Part shown: positions 1 through 11,159 of the stretch, one piece after another | Layout of the letters: each line of letters begins with the position of its first letter | Numbering within the stretch: position 1 is the stretch's first letter | NCBI GenBank assembly: GCA_947172415.1 | Contig: OX359199.1 | Location: forward strand, 7,331,884-7,395,883 | Length of the DNA stretch: 64,000 nt | Reading direction: 5' to 3' | Origin: Chondrosia reniformis | Lineage: Eukaryota > Porifera > Demospongiae > Chondrillida > Chondrillidae | Translations under genes and position numbers: made by a program | Notes under the pieces: model-generated | What the model saw: only the letters and a program-made list of their open reading frames with translations | What the model was told of the DNA's origin: nothing | The model's database searches: none

Positions 1-798
1 ATGTATGTTGTATATAATTGCCTACATTAGTAGCTAATACTATTAACATATGTAAATATATGTGTACGCATGTTAATATGCGGATGTAGAATGTGATATT
101 GTATGTATGAATGAATGTCTATTATACTGAGTGTATATAGGAAACAGACACTTTCATTACCTTATTAACGGTGCATTTCATAATTCAGTCTTTCCTGTCA
201 TACAAGATCCAATGATCTCATTAACAAATGCTTATTGGTCCCTTGTGTCACACCAGTTTCACCAGTAGTGGATTGAGAGTTCCATTTGTACATCTATCTG
301 TCTATAAAATGCATTTTAGTTTTAATTAAAAATGCTGCATTCATGTGATTTATTCTTTAACCAGTAATTGTCTTTACATTAGTCTGGTAGTAATATGTAG
401 ACATTTTTGTATTTGATAACTTCTTTGTCTTGTAATTTCATTGTCAGTCAATGAACAGCTCAATTTAGGTGCTAATCTGGTATCTCATTCCGCCTTCCTC
501 CTCTCTGTTCACAGTAGTTCCGTTCTTCTCCTCATCTGTCTACTTCTGCATAACTCTGCAACATGATTCCTTTTAAATCAAGCCTAGTCTTATGTAATTA
601 GTGAGTTGATAGTTGCTAATAGATTGATAACTCAATTATTAATAAGAGAGGGGATTGACCTGATTCTTATGAATAGATTGATATATGGCTTAAGCCTAAT
701 AGAGAGGTCAGGAGACTCTGTCCAGACTATCTTCCTCTCTGATCTTCCTTCAGGCATATCAACATCTATCCACAATATATCTGTCTCCGTATACCTAT

Positions 799-945
799 AC
801 CTCATATACCTCATATACGTCATATACCTCATATACCTCATATACCTCATATACCTCATATACCTCATATATCTCATATACCTCATATACCTCATATACC
901 TCATATACCTCATATACCTCATATACCTCATATACCTCATATACC
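799..945. repeat. 9-bp minisatellite, unit CTCATATAC
   Basis: About 16 head-to-tail copies of CTCATATAC with a few single-base variants. The unit is a multiple of three, so it leaves both strands open in some frames. The resulting Tyr-Leu-Ile and Arg-Tyr-Met repeat peptides are artefacts of this. Confidence 0.9.
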
Positions 946-975
946 TACGTAAGTAATACAGCCCTCACAACATGA

Positions 976-1250
976 AAAATCTAAGATACCATTTTCCTAC
1001 ATGCTATATGCCTATTCTGTAAAAAGAGCCTATAGGGGAACTAAACCTAAAGAGAGCTTTAGATGAAGATACAGGAGTCTTTTCTTCCTTCTTTTCCCTT
1101 CTTTCATCTTCTTCTCCACTGGGTCAGACAGCCGTTTCTGGGAATTCCACCCTTCATCAGTGATCCTGGGAGTCTTTATCTTTTTCTTTATCTTGATCTT
1201 CTGTGAAGCCCTCACAACATGTACGTACAATTGACATGCATCAGTATACA
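976..1250 (-). repeat. Dispersed repeat family, reverse copy
   Basis: Read on the minus strand, this stretch matches the segment at about 14640-14900. Shared blocks include a run encoding GATCCTGGGAGTC and the end block around TAGTTCCCCTATAGGC followed by a poly-purine tract. Shorter relatives lie at about 16196-16320, 31308-31375, 37993-38115 and 45785-45930. It is a mobile or formerly mobile element of unknown class. I see no coding capacity. Confidence 0.65.
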
Positions 1251-3499
1251 TGTGCATCTTAGAATATTTTAATTAGAAATAAGCCACTCTTCTTGCATCA
1301 TTTATTCTGCAGAACAGTGCTACGTGATCTGAAATTTTATTAAATTCTGACTACATTCACTTTTGACTTTCCTAAACTTTGAAATACTCTCTCGTGAATG
1401 GTTCCACTGATGAACTGTTCAATAGAATTCCCAGTTTACCTTTCAGATATATTAGCCCTATCCCATTACTATGCTTCAATACCAGTAACTGTATACACCA
1501 GTATCTACAGTGGGTTTACAAATCAGTACTATTCAACCAGTGTTCCCTTGATCAAGATATAAAGTGACAAAAGCTTATCTCAGCATTGGTGAATCATATC
1601 ATCATCACATGTGGCCAGTCACCCCTTTAATAGAATTGCCTAATTACTGGGCTGGTGTGGAAGGGAAATGACAATGCATGGTTCAGAGGGGGGGGGTTAT
1701 TGCCTGGTTACAGACTTGTTGAAGTAGCTCAATTTTTAGTTGCTACTGTACATTTCATTGCTAGTCACACAATTCAATGTTACATCCTACTTGTACTCTA
1801 GATCTCATTGTGACATCGTGTCATGACTGTCTCCATCGTACTTGGCAGTTTGTTGGAGCGCTAGAGACAAATCTATATGGCATAAGTCTCTGTGACTATT
1901 TGGCTATTAACCATGGTACAGGAGTCAGTGTTGCATAAAGTGTTTAATTTTGTTTTATAATAAAAATGAATTTATCATCCGTCTACCTTTAGGTGTCTGT
2001 AGTGCCAAAATACAGTAAACAAGGGAAATTATTAATGTGTGAATTTGCATATTATAGTACAAATATGTTCACACTATGCACTGATAAGAAAGCTGTTATA
2101 TGTATAAAGTTAATAACATTTTTATTTTGGGAACAAAGGGTTAGACAGCTCCTTAGCCTATGTAAACTTGTTTATTTAATCCTTGTCCTACTACTACATA
2201 ACCAAAATAAGTTTATATCAGCTGCTAGATCTGGTAAGAGTGTTGCTTTTAAGTTTAATAGAATTATAAATTCTATTTTGATGTCTTGATACCCATAACT
2301 GGCTCACAGATACATGCTAGCCCTCAGATAAGGGTCACCCAACAGACACTCAAAGGCCACTCAATTAGCTCAAGTACTTTGATAACCATGTAAGGCTTAA
2401 TGCAAATTGTTACCAACCAACCTTCTGTGATTAACATGCAAGTTTTATCTATATACAGGTCATAATCATGCAGATAGTGTATTACAATTAACTATATTTA
2501 TGTGTTGTCATAGAAACCTGGCCAAACTGGGAGGTTCCAAAATACTTATATTCTCAACAGAATGTTCTCGCTAAAGCTTGGACTTTGAAGTAGGTTTAAA
2601 TTCAATTGCTGGGACCATGACAAATATATGCTAAATGTGCTAATTACTTAAAAGAGGTTATAGCTGACAATGTATTATTTTGTTAATAGAACCATTACTG
2701 CTGTACATGTTTAAGTTTTACAAAGTTACTCAGCAGTAATTCTGTAACTTAATTCAGAACAGATTCACTCATCCTTTGTCACTATGCACTATATGAAAGT
2801 GAATGTCAAGGGAATGTTATATTCCTTGCAAAGTTAAATTTAAATTTCAGTCATCTCTTATCATATCCTCTACAAGGAAATGTTTTTAATTGTCTTTGTT
2901 ACCTAGCAACCACATTCCCTTACATTCTAATGTTTTGTAGAAATCAATCAACCAATTTTCACAGAAGAGAAGAAAATGGCAACTAGCGGTCTCTTGTGGA
3001 GTTGAGTACAAGACTGAAAATCTGTTTACTCACTTTATACCAAGTTTTACAAAATGATTAAGTGATTAATCTATCAGCTAGTGACTTTGTGAATTTTGAA
3101 TTTGGTTTAGTACTTGTCAAATAACTATATACTTAAGTTTGCACAGATAGAGAATACCAGCGAACAGTAATTAGCAACTTTGTGAGAGAAGGGGAGAGAA
3201 GGGTCTTCAGAACAATGTGTTGCAATCTGTATAGTAGTCAATACGTATACATACCATGGACTTCATCACCATATGCAGCATTGTGTATATTACATAATCA
3301 TATTTTGTATGTCTGTTGCACTTTGACAATGTTAAATAGATCACCATATTTGACTCATTGTGTGCCAACCAACTTGGAGTGTATTGTAGCATGACACTTT
3401 TACGGTTGAGTAACCTAATTTTGGTTTGGCAAAGTGGTGATTTGCTCACGTACTGTTGCATTACATGGTTAGATAGACCGGACAATAACTTTCAGAATA

Positions 3500-3720
3500 T
3501 GCCTAGGTCACGCACAGGCGACTGGAATACGTCCCTAGACAGTATATACTGTCCACAGGTATAGTTTTACAGTGTTGTCACACACAGGTGACGTCCCTAG
3601 AAAGGATATACTGTCCACATGTGTGTACATAGTTTACATAATTGTCGCACGCAGATGACTGGAAGATGTCCACAAAGGATAGCAGATCAAGCACGTGTGT
3701 GTGTATGTGCATAGTTTCAC
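3500..3720. repeat. Degenerate ~95-bp tandem repeat
   Basis: Three imperfect units, each with a GTCACRCACAGG-like block, GTCCCTAGA, ATATACTGTCCACA and a GTGTRTRYATAGTTT tail, in the same order. They have diverged by substitution and small indels. No function is evident. Confidence 0.5.
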
Positions 3721-4010
3721 AGTAAAATCATATATATGCAAGTAACTCTTGGAATGCTCACTTCCTCTACAACTGACATACAGTACGAAAAACTTCAGTT
3801 TTGAGAACATTCCACATCTTATCACATTTAATTATACATAATCAAATATTCTATTTCAGCGAGAAATTATTCAGAATGCTCATTTCTCATTTTCATTTTC
3901 GAAATTCACATCAGTATATGGTTTCACAAATGGTTCACATGGTTCATTCTCTTAATTAATGCATACAAAAACATTTAAGAAAGAAACAGAGTCTACTAAG
4001 CAAATGTTTG

Positions 4011-5000
4011 TTACTGAAGTGGTAAGAAAGTCAATTTGATAAACACCTCTCCTTGGAGCCTGTTGTGATGGTTTCGGTGTGAGATGGGGAACCACCCCGT
4101 GATGTCCTTTCCTTCGAGCAGGTCGGAGAGACTCACCTCCGCCACGCCCATGTGGTCGTCTTTAGAAAACTGGTCCTTGTCAAAGACTTCCAACATGAGT
4201 CTATCTTTACCGTCCCACGAGAACTGAAAACTCTCGTTATACTTGGGATTCAGTGTGCGCTTCTTTACCGAACTCTTGCGCTTCTGAAGGCCAATGTTCG
4301 CAACAAAATACGGATCGCTGGTCACAATGTCTTTGACAATAAGATTCTTAGCCTCGATTAGTTCCAGGTAGACAATTCCTTTATATTCAACCATGGCCAC
4401 GTTTTTGGACTCTCCGTTGCTGCTACTTCTGCTCCTGGGGCTGACTGGCGAGGAGGGACCAGAGCCGCAGCTGAGATTTCTCTTGGGGTGACGGGGAGAA
4501 CCCGATTTCCCCTCTCTATACTTGAAGAGCTCCTCCACGTACTTGGCTTCTATGTACTGCTGCCTATCCTTCCTGAGCGTCCTGTTTCCCTGCGGTACTT
4601 CAAACACCTTTGGTACACAGTACTCGTATTCGTGGTTGATTTTCGTATTTCCACCACGTTCTATTAGTGCATCCACTTGCTCGTGCGTCCATACGTCCAA
4701 TGTCAAACTCAAAATGAATGACTTTTCGACTCCTAGAGAGCGATGTACGCCAGCGCACTGAGTGCAGAGGAAGACACCAATGTTAACGCTGGCCCATCCT
4801 GGGTTGGGCTCACCGCAGTCGGCGCATTGATCGTTTCCTTCCAGTTGAACCAGCTCCATCAATCGCTGACGGGTAGATGGCGAGGTTGCGCGAGCGACGT
4901 CGAGTAGTGGTTCTGTCATGCTCTTTCTCAGAATTCTCCAACCTTCAAATTCGCTTCTTGAAAGCAATTGCTGCTGCAGTTCGGTGATTACAAGATTCAT
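4011..5000 (-). CDS. ArfGAP domain + C2 domain protein, intronless
   Basis: A single uninterrupted frame of 329 aa. The ArfGAP zinc finger spans about residues 45-160, with C59-x2-C62-x16-C79-x2-C82 and the catalytic arginine finger at R87 in GVHRSLG. It should stimulate GTP hydrolysis by Arf GTPases on membranes. Residues about 165-200 are a basic, Ser-rich linker. A C2 domain follows at about 205-325, with Ca2+-loop aspartates in VKDIVTSDPY and EVFDKDQFSKDD, so Ca2+-dependent phospholipid binding is plausible. The ArfGAP-then-C2 order is best known from plant AGD11-13; the ArfGAP families I know in vertebrates pair the domain with PH, ankyrin or BAR instead. It diverges from SEM1 across 176 bp. 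It lacks introns, unlike its neighbours, which could mean retroposition, but I see no poly(A) remnant. Its family assignment within animals is uncertain. Confidence 0.88.
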   Translation of the reverse strand: MNLVITELQQQLLSRSEFEGWRILRKSMTEPLLDVARATSPSTRQRLMELVQLEGNDQCADCGEPNPGWASVNIGVFLCTQCAGVHRSLGVEKSFILSLTLDVWTHEQVDALIERGGNTKINHEYEYCVPKVFEVPQGNRTLRKDRQQYIEAKYVEELFKYREGKSGSPRHPKRNLSCGSGPSSPVSPRSRSSSNGESKNVAMVEYKGIVYLELIEAKNLIVKDIVTSDPYFVANIGLQKRKSSVKKRTLNPKYNESFQFSWDGKDRLMLEVFDKDQFSKDDHMGVAEVSLSDLLEGKDITGWFPISHRNHHNRLQGEVFIKLTFLPLQ

Positions 5001-5176
5001 TCGTAGCTTTTAACTTCAGTCCAATAGTTTATAAAATAGTTTTAAGTCGATCTGCTGGAAGCAGTTCAACTTAAGCTATTTTATATCCTGCGACTCTTGT
5101 CACCCTTGTATGGCTTCGATATCCGACACGTGCTCTGCAAAGCGATATATTCCGATAATCGTTGCTCGGTGTAAAA
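5001..5176. promoter_or_regulatory. Short divergent promoter, ArfGAP-C2 / SEM1
   Basis: Only 176 bp separate the two start codons, so both promoters must lie here or overlap the genes. No clear TATA box is seen for either gene. This is inferred from gene arrangement only. Confidence 0.45.
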
Positions 5177-5832
5177 ATGGCGCAGGAGCCTGCTAAGAAG
5201 AAAGACCATATGTTCCTCGATGAAGATGATGACTTTGAAGAATTTTTGGCAGAAGGTTTGTTTTGACTTTAATCCTCATCATCATGACATGTGCGCGCAC
5301 CTAATTATAGTTGTAATAGCAACAATCCATATTAAAGAGCTTAAAAGAATTTATTTTATTTATATTAGTAGGTATGTATGTATTTAGAATCTTAGTATTA
5401 GGAAGAGGAAGACCTGATTAGTAGTAAATAATTGGTTTCAGTAGTGTAGACTAAATATGTTTTGTGGTTTACATATTATTCATTGCTGCGATCATTGTTG
5501 GTATACATTCGACCAGCTTGGTACACTAATGAGCAAAGTTGGTAGAGTTTCTGTTATCTGACTAGCCCGTTTGGCTAATTAAGGCCCCTCCCACCTAAAA
5601 TATGGCATTGATTGATTGATTTCCTCAGAGTGGATGGTCCAGGACGAAGACAGCGAAGATAAGCAGGCCTGGGAGGACAACTGGGACGATGATAAGGTGG
5701 ATGATGACTTTTCAGTGCAGCTCAGGTTTGTCATATTCCTGAGTTCATTCATGAGTGTAAATGCATGTCTTTCTTTTTAGAGCTGAATTAGAAAAGCTTG
5801 GTCACAAAGTCTCTACAACAGACAAAGCCTGA
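5177..5832 (+). CDS. SEM1: 26S proteasome lid subunit / BRCA2 partner SEM1 (DSS1)
   Basis: Three exons join in frame: 5177-5255, 5629-5725 and 5781-5832, with GT-AG introns. They encode a short, very acidic protein of 75 aa. It has the two DSS1 hallmark acidic-aromatic motifs, [14 protein letters not shown] and the stretch around [14 protein letters not shown], and the usual C-terminal helix AELEKLG. Family members stabilise the 19S lid (Rpn3/Rpn7) and bind the BRCA2 DNA-binding domain, helping load RAD51. The protein is intrinsically disordered, of normal length and intact. It lies head-to-head with the ArfGAP gene and 307 bp upstream of the Abraxas-like gene. Confidence 0.96.
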
Positions 5833-6139
5833 TCACATGACTGTCACTCACATGATCACAACACTGTTTTAAGTGCTATTTATAGAAGGTTACATAATGA
5901 ATGTTATGTATCAGTACAGTACATATTGCACAACCACAACCTATGACATATACAGGAAGAGGAACTTCCCATTGCTTATGCTAGTCAAGTTGTGTTTCTG
6001 ATGGGATTGCATTTCAAACATGTGTTTTAGCAAGTGGCAGATGCCACTTGAGAGTGCACTAAGATGACAAAATTCAAGAACTATAATACAGTTTTCATAT
6101 GCGTTACGATGACGTTTTTCTCCGTTGTTATGACATAAA

Positions 6140-9100
6140 ATGGAGGTCCAAATTTCTGGAGCAACCTTTTCAAATTTGCTACAGACACTTAAGGATTGTT
6201 CAGGAGATGCAGTGAGTGCATTAAGGAAAATTCGAAATTTATAAACTTGAGAAATTCATCAATTTTTAGGAGGGATTTTTATTGGGTAAAACGGAAGAAG
6301 ACTGTTTCGAAGAATTGTCTGACTCTCCGGAGATTAATAAAAAGGAAAGTGTAACTACTAGTAAGTTGTCGGCGCTTTCATCTTTTGTTAATCTGACTAC
6401 CAGGTTATTCCTGTGGAATTACCGAATATGTCAAACCTAGGAAATAGGTTGAAATACATCCGTAATTACATACTATATGTGCAACGACTTGCTAATTGAG
6501 ATGTCCGGTTGGGAGGGTCAGGAAGAGTCACGCTGAAGGTGCTCTGTGGAGGATGAGAGGAAGACTGTATCCTCATCCAAAGATGTGTATGTTTAATCAT
6601 AATGGGAAAATGGTGGTTATAGTTCATGTAATTCATGTAATTTTCTCAGCCCCTATTAATATGCAAGGCTCTTTGTGTGTCTTGTATAGCATCAAATTTG
6701 GGGATAATGACTGCATTTCCCTGTAAAGTTTGTGGAAATCTTTTCACATGTTGATCTCATTTACACTTTTATGTACATTCCTTTCCTTTTCGTGGGAATT
6801 TCTGACATTTACTTGTTTTCTCGTTAATAGACATCAAATCTTTCTTATGCATCAATCAAAAGTGTAGTTTTTACAATGGTATGGGCAAGGTTGTCTTGGA
6901 GGAGGTAGAACAGATCCTGAAGAGCAATAGTGTAGTAAGTATCCATTTGAAGATAGGGCCTATACATACATATCAACAGTCAAGTTTGGTTGTCAAGGCA
7001 CAAGATCATGATGGTTGTATATATCCAGTCCTGTTTCTATGGCAACCTTGGTCCAACACTACCCAGATAGGATTATTGTACTAGGGATTAGACAGCTATT
7101 GATTATGTAGGTCACTAAGGATGTGGTAGGCTGGTTTTCCTTCCGTCACTACTCCCATCACCTTCTCTCCCTACGAGACAGAGCTGTACACATGAGTCTA
7201 TCCACAAGTCTGCCACATGTCATTCCTGAAAAGTTTATATTTATCATGTTCACTGGACATGTCAACATGAACTTCTCTGTGCACACGGAAACCTATACCT
7301 TGTTCCAGTACAAGAGGGAGCGGTTTACAGACCTTCCTCTCTCTATCACCAACATGGCCGCCACCACTGGTGCTGCTATGTACAGGAATCTCTCAAGTTA
7401 CCTGCATATTCCACAGTGTCTGGAGGGGCTGGCTGCTCCATACAAGTGAGTCATAGCCTGTTTGCCAACAGTCTGATACACCACTACACCACTACACCGC
7501 TACACCACTACACCACTACACCACTATACCACTACACCACTACACCACTACACCACTACACCGCTGTGTGAACAGTCTCCTTGTTGTAATGAAACCTGCC
7601 TAATGCAGTCATGCAGTGGTCGCTGCAATGGAAGCCGTAGGCATAGCCCATTGTACACTTAATTTTGTGGGGACTTTCAGAACCACCTTAATTTGGAGGT
7701 AACCATTAACATCAAATTAAGTACCAGTATTACAAGCATAATATTTTCCAGTGTCATTTATTTCTCATTCATAGCCTTTATACATGCTCAGTACAATTAA
7801 ATCTCCCATACTTCATGTGGTGAGGATAGTTGGTATTTGAAATGTGTACTTGCTTAGGGAATCCTTATTGATGAACAAGAGCAATGGTCCCCCTGTTGTC
7901 AGTTTGTACAAAGACACCGTGGAATACATGCAGGTTGGTGTACAATCCTTCCACCATCCTTGACTTCTGCATGGCTTTGTGTTAATGATTGTTTTTACAA
8001 GAATATTCACTTCTTTGTTCTTTGTTGTCTTCAAACTAAGACAAAGGTCACTGCTTGTGGTTGGCAAGCCAGTGTGAACTGGTAGAGCTTCAGTAAAGTG
8101 AACATCTAATGGGCTCTGTAGCTCCTAAGATGTGGTTGAAGGCAATTAATTGATTCTATGTGAATCCTTTAGCTACAGGTCATGGGAGGTCTCCACCACA
8201 AGAGACAATAAAGGCTTTATCCATTAATTATTAGATTATAGCTGGAAATGTTTGTGATAATTATATTTTGCAATTTGTAGAGAAAAGTGAAGTTTAGATT
8301 TCATGTTTGAAGTTTACTGAACACAATCATTTTATACTGATAATACTCAGATTATGACAACCACAATAGACACTGTATTGCTTAGCCTAGTTACAGCAAG
8401 TGTTCTACTGTCTATCACTTTTAAATGTATTAAGAATGCCAGCCATTGCGGAGAGCTTCTGGTGTCAGTGAAGGGACAGTAAGCTTGACGTCCGAGAAAA
8501 TTAGTGTAGCAGAGACATGGTTGACACTTCTCAGCTACCTCACGTACTAAATATTTTAGCGGATGTAATGTTTGCAAATTCCCACCAAAACCACAAAATT
8601 TAATTCCTCACGTACATTCCGGCTATACAGTAGCATATATACCCCAAATAGAGATTCTGAAATTAGAATATACTCAAGCCTCAAGCAGTTGAGCAGCCAT
8701 AGTTCTAAATTGTAAATTGAATTCACAGGCCTTCCTCCCCCATAATGAAACCAGAAGCAATAGGAATAAAAAGTAGAATGTTTTATTGTTGGAAATCATA
8801 ACCTAAATCATATGTGAAAGATTTCAGATTTGAAACTGAGTGTGGGAGATTTCTTATCAACTAGGTCATACTCCTGTTATGTTGATGAAAGCCTTTTTCA
8901 ATTTAGAATTTCAGTTGCTGAATTACACAATATTGAATATTCATTTCATAACTCACTAACTTGGCCTCTGATCTATTGAAATAATGTAATAATATTATTA
9001 TTTTAGTATTGTAAAATAATAGCAAATGTGTATGATACATTTATTGTGTTTGTAGAAGTTGAAGGAAGATGTAAAATCGAGTTCTGAGGAGCTATATGAT

Positions 9101-9434
9101 TTGAACAGCTCTATCAGTCGATTAAAGTTGAAAGTGGAGGAGCTTCATGAGCCAATGACAGTTCAAACAAAGGATCCAGATCCAGACAAGTCGGATGAGA
9201 CAGAGGAAGAGAGCCAGCCCTTAGTATCAACCACTGCGGAGCAACCTCAAGAGGAAATCCCTCTAATTGAAATGAGTGATGAGCCACCCACGCCACTTAA
9301 TGTTAATCACCATAACAACACTGATAAAGGTGCATTCTATGCTGGGTTAGATAAATGTTAGAAATGCTTCTTATAACTTCTGCATCATGTTTGTAGGTGG
9401 AACAGTATTGGATGAGTTTGATCCGCTGAGTTGA
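6140..9434 (+). CDS. Abraxas-family MPN(-) scaffold (ABRAXAS1/ABRAXAS2-like)
   Basis: Seven exons join in frame to 329 aa: 6140-6211, 6270-6360, 6831-6934, 7111-7445, 7858-7933, 9056-9329 and 9397-9434. The N-terminal MPN-like domain (about 1-220) has EGFLLGK, VVGWFSFRHYSHHLLSLRD and a typical late MPN block. It lacks the JAMM metal-binding His/Asp set, as expected for the inactive Abraxas scaffold that holds the BRCC36 deubiquitinase in BRISC or BRCA1-A. A coiled coil (about 237-275, KLKEDVKSSSEELYDLNSSI) and an acidic tail follow. The C-terminus is DEFDPLS, not the SPxF BRCA1-BRCT motif of vertebrate ABRAXAS1, so a BRISC-type (ABRAXAS2-like) role is more likely. An AATAAA lies 16 bp after the stop, and FAM204A begins 116 bp downstream. 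Confidence 0.88.
7477..7563. repeat. 10-bp minisatellite in Abraxas intron 4
   Basis: Tandem ACCACTACAC units, about 8-9 copies, lying 30 bp past the exon 4 donor. Each unit contains CTACACCAC, with no clear splice signal. Confidence 0.8.
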
Positions 9435-9550
9435 CAATCATTTGTATTAAATAAATCATCTTATTTATTGTTTAAACTGTACAAAAGTTTCCTTTAATAT
9501 TGTGCGAGATAGTGATATATGAGTGGCGCACCGGGCGTTTAACCGACAGC

Positions 9551-11124
9551 ATGCTACATTCATTGGTTGGTTCTTCGTCGAGCAGTTGTGAAGAAGGAGG
9601 GTCGGACGAAGGGGGCGTGGTTTCCAACGAAAGAGATATCGTTCAAAGCTTGAAAAAGAATCCTACGGTGAAGAATGAGAAGGATAGAGCCGAAGGAGGG
9701 ATCGATTTTAAGAAGGTATATCTGTTAATTACATGATGGCGAGTCCAAATTGATTTCACACTATTTGAATAGAAACTGGAGCATTTGAGTAATGAAAGAA
9801 TTAAATTAGCAAAGAAAAATGAGGCAAAGAGAAAGGCAAGACTGAAAAATAAAATAAAAAAATCAGGTCAGTACTCCATTTTGTTATGTACTCTATTAAA
9901 ATTTGGAAGGTATACCATATATATAATGCACATATGTGTAGTATACAGAGCCTTCGATCCATCAGATGTCCAGGCTTTAAGGGACGAGGGAGTTGAACTG
10001 TTCCATTTACCACTGAAGAAGAGGCCCGCCAGAGATGAAAGCAGTACAAGTACAAGTGGTGAGAAAGGAGACAAATGCTCTGATTCACATCCCGAAAATG
10101 AAGAATTATTACAAAAGTGGAATCATTTGAAAGAATATCTAGATCCAAACCCTCAGCTTCGAGGTACTGATCAAGGAAAGTATACACCACAGGTAGGTCA
10201 TGCAGCACACACCACAGGTAGGTCATCCGGCACACACCACAGGTAGGTCATGCAGCACACACCACAGGTAGGTCATCCGGCACACACCACAGGTAGGTCA
10301 TGCAGCACACACCACAGGTAGGTCATCCGGCACACAACACAGGTAGGTCATGCAGCACACACCACAGGTAGGTCATCCGGCACACACCACAGGTAGGTCA
10401 TGCAGTACACACCACAGGTAGGTCATGCAGCACACACCACAGGTAGGTCATGCAGCACACACCATAGGTAGGTCATCTGGCACACACCACAGGTAGGTCA
10501 TGCAGCACACACCACAGGTAGGTCATCTGGCACACACCACAGGTAGGTCATGCAGCACACACCACAGGTAGGTCATTAAATGTGCATGTATTCTCTATAG
10601 AGTGGTCTTGAACTATCTTTGGATAAAGCAGTTGAGGAGGGTGACTTTGAAAGAGCTGTTCAGCTTAGTGATCAGCTAGCTGGAAGAGAGGTGCGTGAAA
10701 TGTAACAAATTGATCAAAATAAATATTATAATTAATTGATGACATTAAATGTTTATTGAAAGTTTGAAATTCCATAGGTATATCTACGTACATAAGTAGG
10801 AGACAACACTTTAATACATGTCCAGTACACATACATTATTATGTCTCTACAGTTTGCTACAAAAGTTGCTAAATCATTTGATTGTCTAAAGTATCTGTCA
10901 GAAATAGAGGTAAATTCAATCTTCAAGCTACAGACAGTATATATGACATTCATAGTGCATCACTTCCTGTTAACAGGAAGAGGAAGCAAGGAGGCAAAAG
11001 AGGAAGAGAGTCAAGCTGAAGTGGGGGTAAGTTTTGTGCGACACTTGGTTCATACAAGTTTGAATGTGACCATCCCCTTAGGATGGAAGCCAAACAAAAG
11101 TGGGAGACAAAGAGCAACATGTAA
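9551..11124 (+). CDS. FAM204A: FAM204A homologue (intact copy)
   Basis: Seven exons: 9551-9715, 9773-9866, 9942-10192, 10601-10690, 10853-10909, 10977-11026 and 11082-11124, giving 249 aa. The C-terminal half carries the conserved FAM204A core: SGLELSLDKAVEEGDFERA, QLSDQLAGRE, then a basic helix and the terminal EAKQKWETKSNM. The N-terminal half is Ser/Glu/Lys-rich and disordered. The human protein is a small, poorly characterised nuclear protein; I do not assign a biochemical role. The exon 3 acceptor is ambiguous (9942 or 9949, with a matching donor shift). Exon 3 ends inside the first unit of a 25-bp minisatellite that fills intron 3. The stop lies 35 bp from the FIGNL1 stop on the other strand. 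A decayed second copy is at 19348-20834. Confidence 0.85.
10193..10567 (+). repeat. 25-bp minisatellite of splice-donor units, FAM204A intron 3
   Basis: Exactly 15 units of 25 bp. Each starts GTAGGTCAT, has a GCAGC or CCGGC core and ends ACACCACAG. The authentic exon 3 end (ACACCACAG) followed by GTAGGT is itself a unit boundary, so every unit repeats a near-consensus 5' splice site CAG|GTAGGT. Confidence 0.92.
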
Positions 11125-11159
11125 TCCCCCCTCCCCCCTGCTGTGGGTCCCGGGCAAAC

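Larger units (their letters stand above)
1..4010. other. Gene-poor AT-rich intergenic region
   Basis: No exon chain with good splice sites or recognisable protein similarity is visible on either strand. Open frames of 60-116 codons occur, but they are AT-rich, low-complexity or repeat-derived. The stretch holds a 9-bp minisatellite (about 799-945), one copy of a dispersed repeat (about 976-1250) and a degenerate tandem repeat (about 3500-3720). The rest shows nothing I can name. Confidence 0.6.

Noticed and set aside
606..956. 116-aa open frame with Leu-Ile-Tyr repeats and its minus-strand mirror
   Set aside because: Produced entirely by the 9-bp CTCATATAC minisatellite; no similarity or splice context.
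1993..2289. 98-aa open frame, hydrophobic, AT-rich
   Set aside because: No similarity recognised, no splice partners, codon use typical of random AT-rich DNA.
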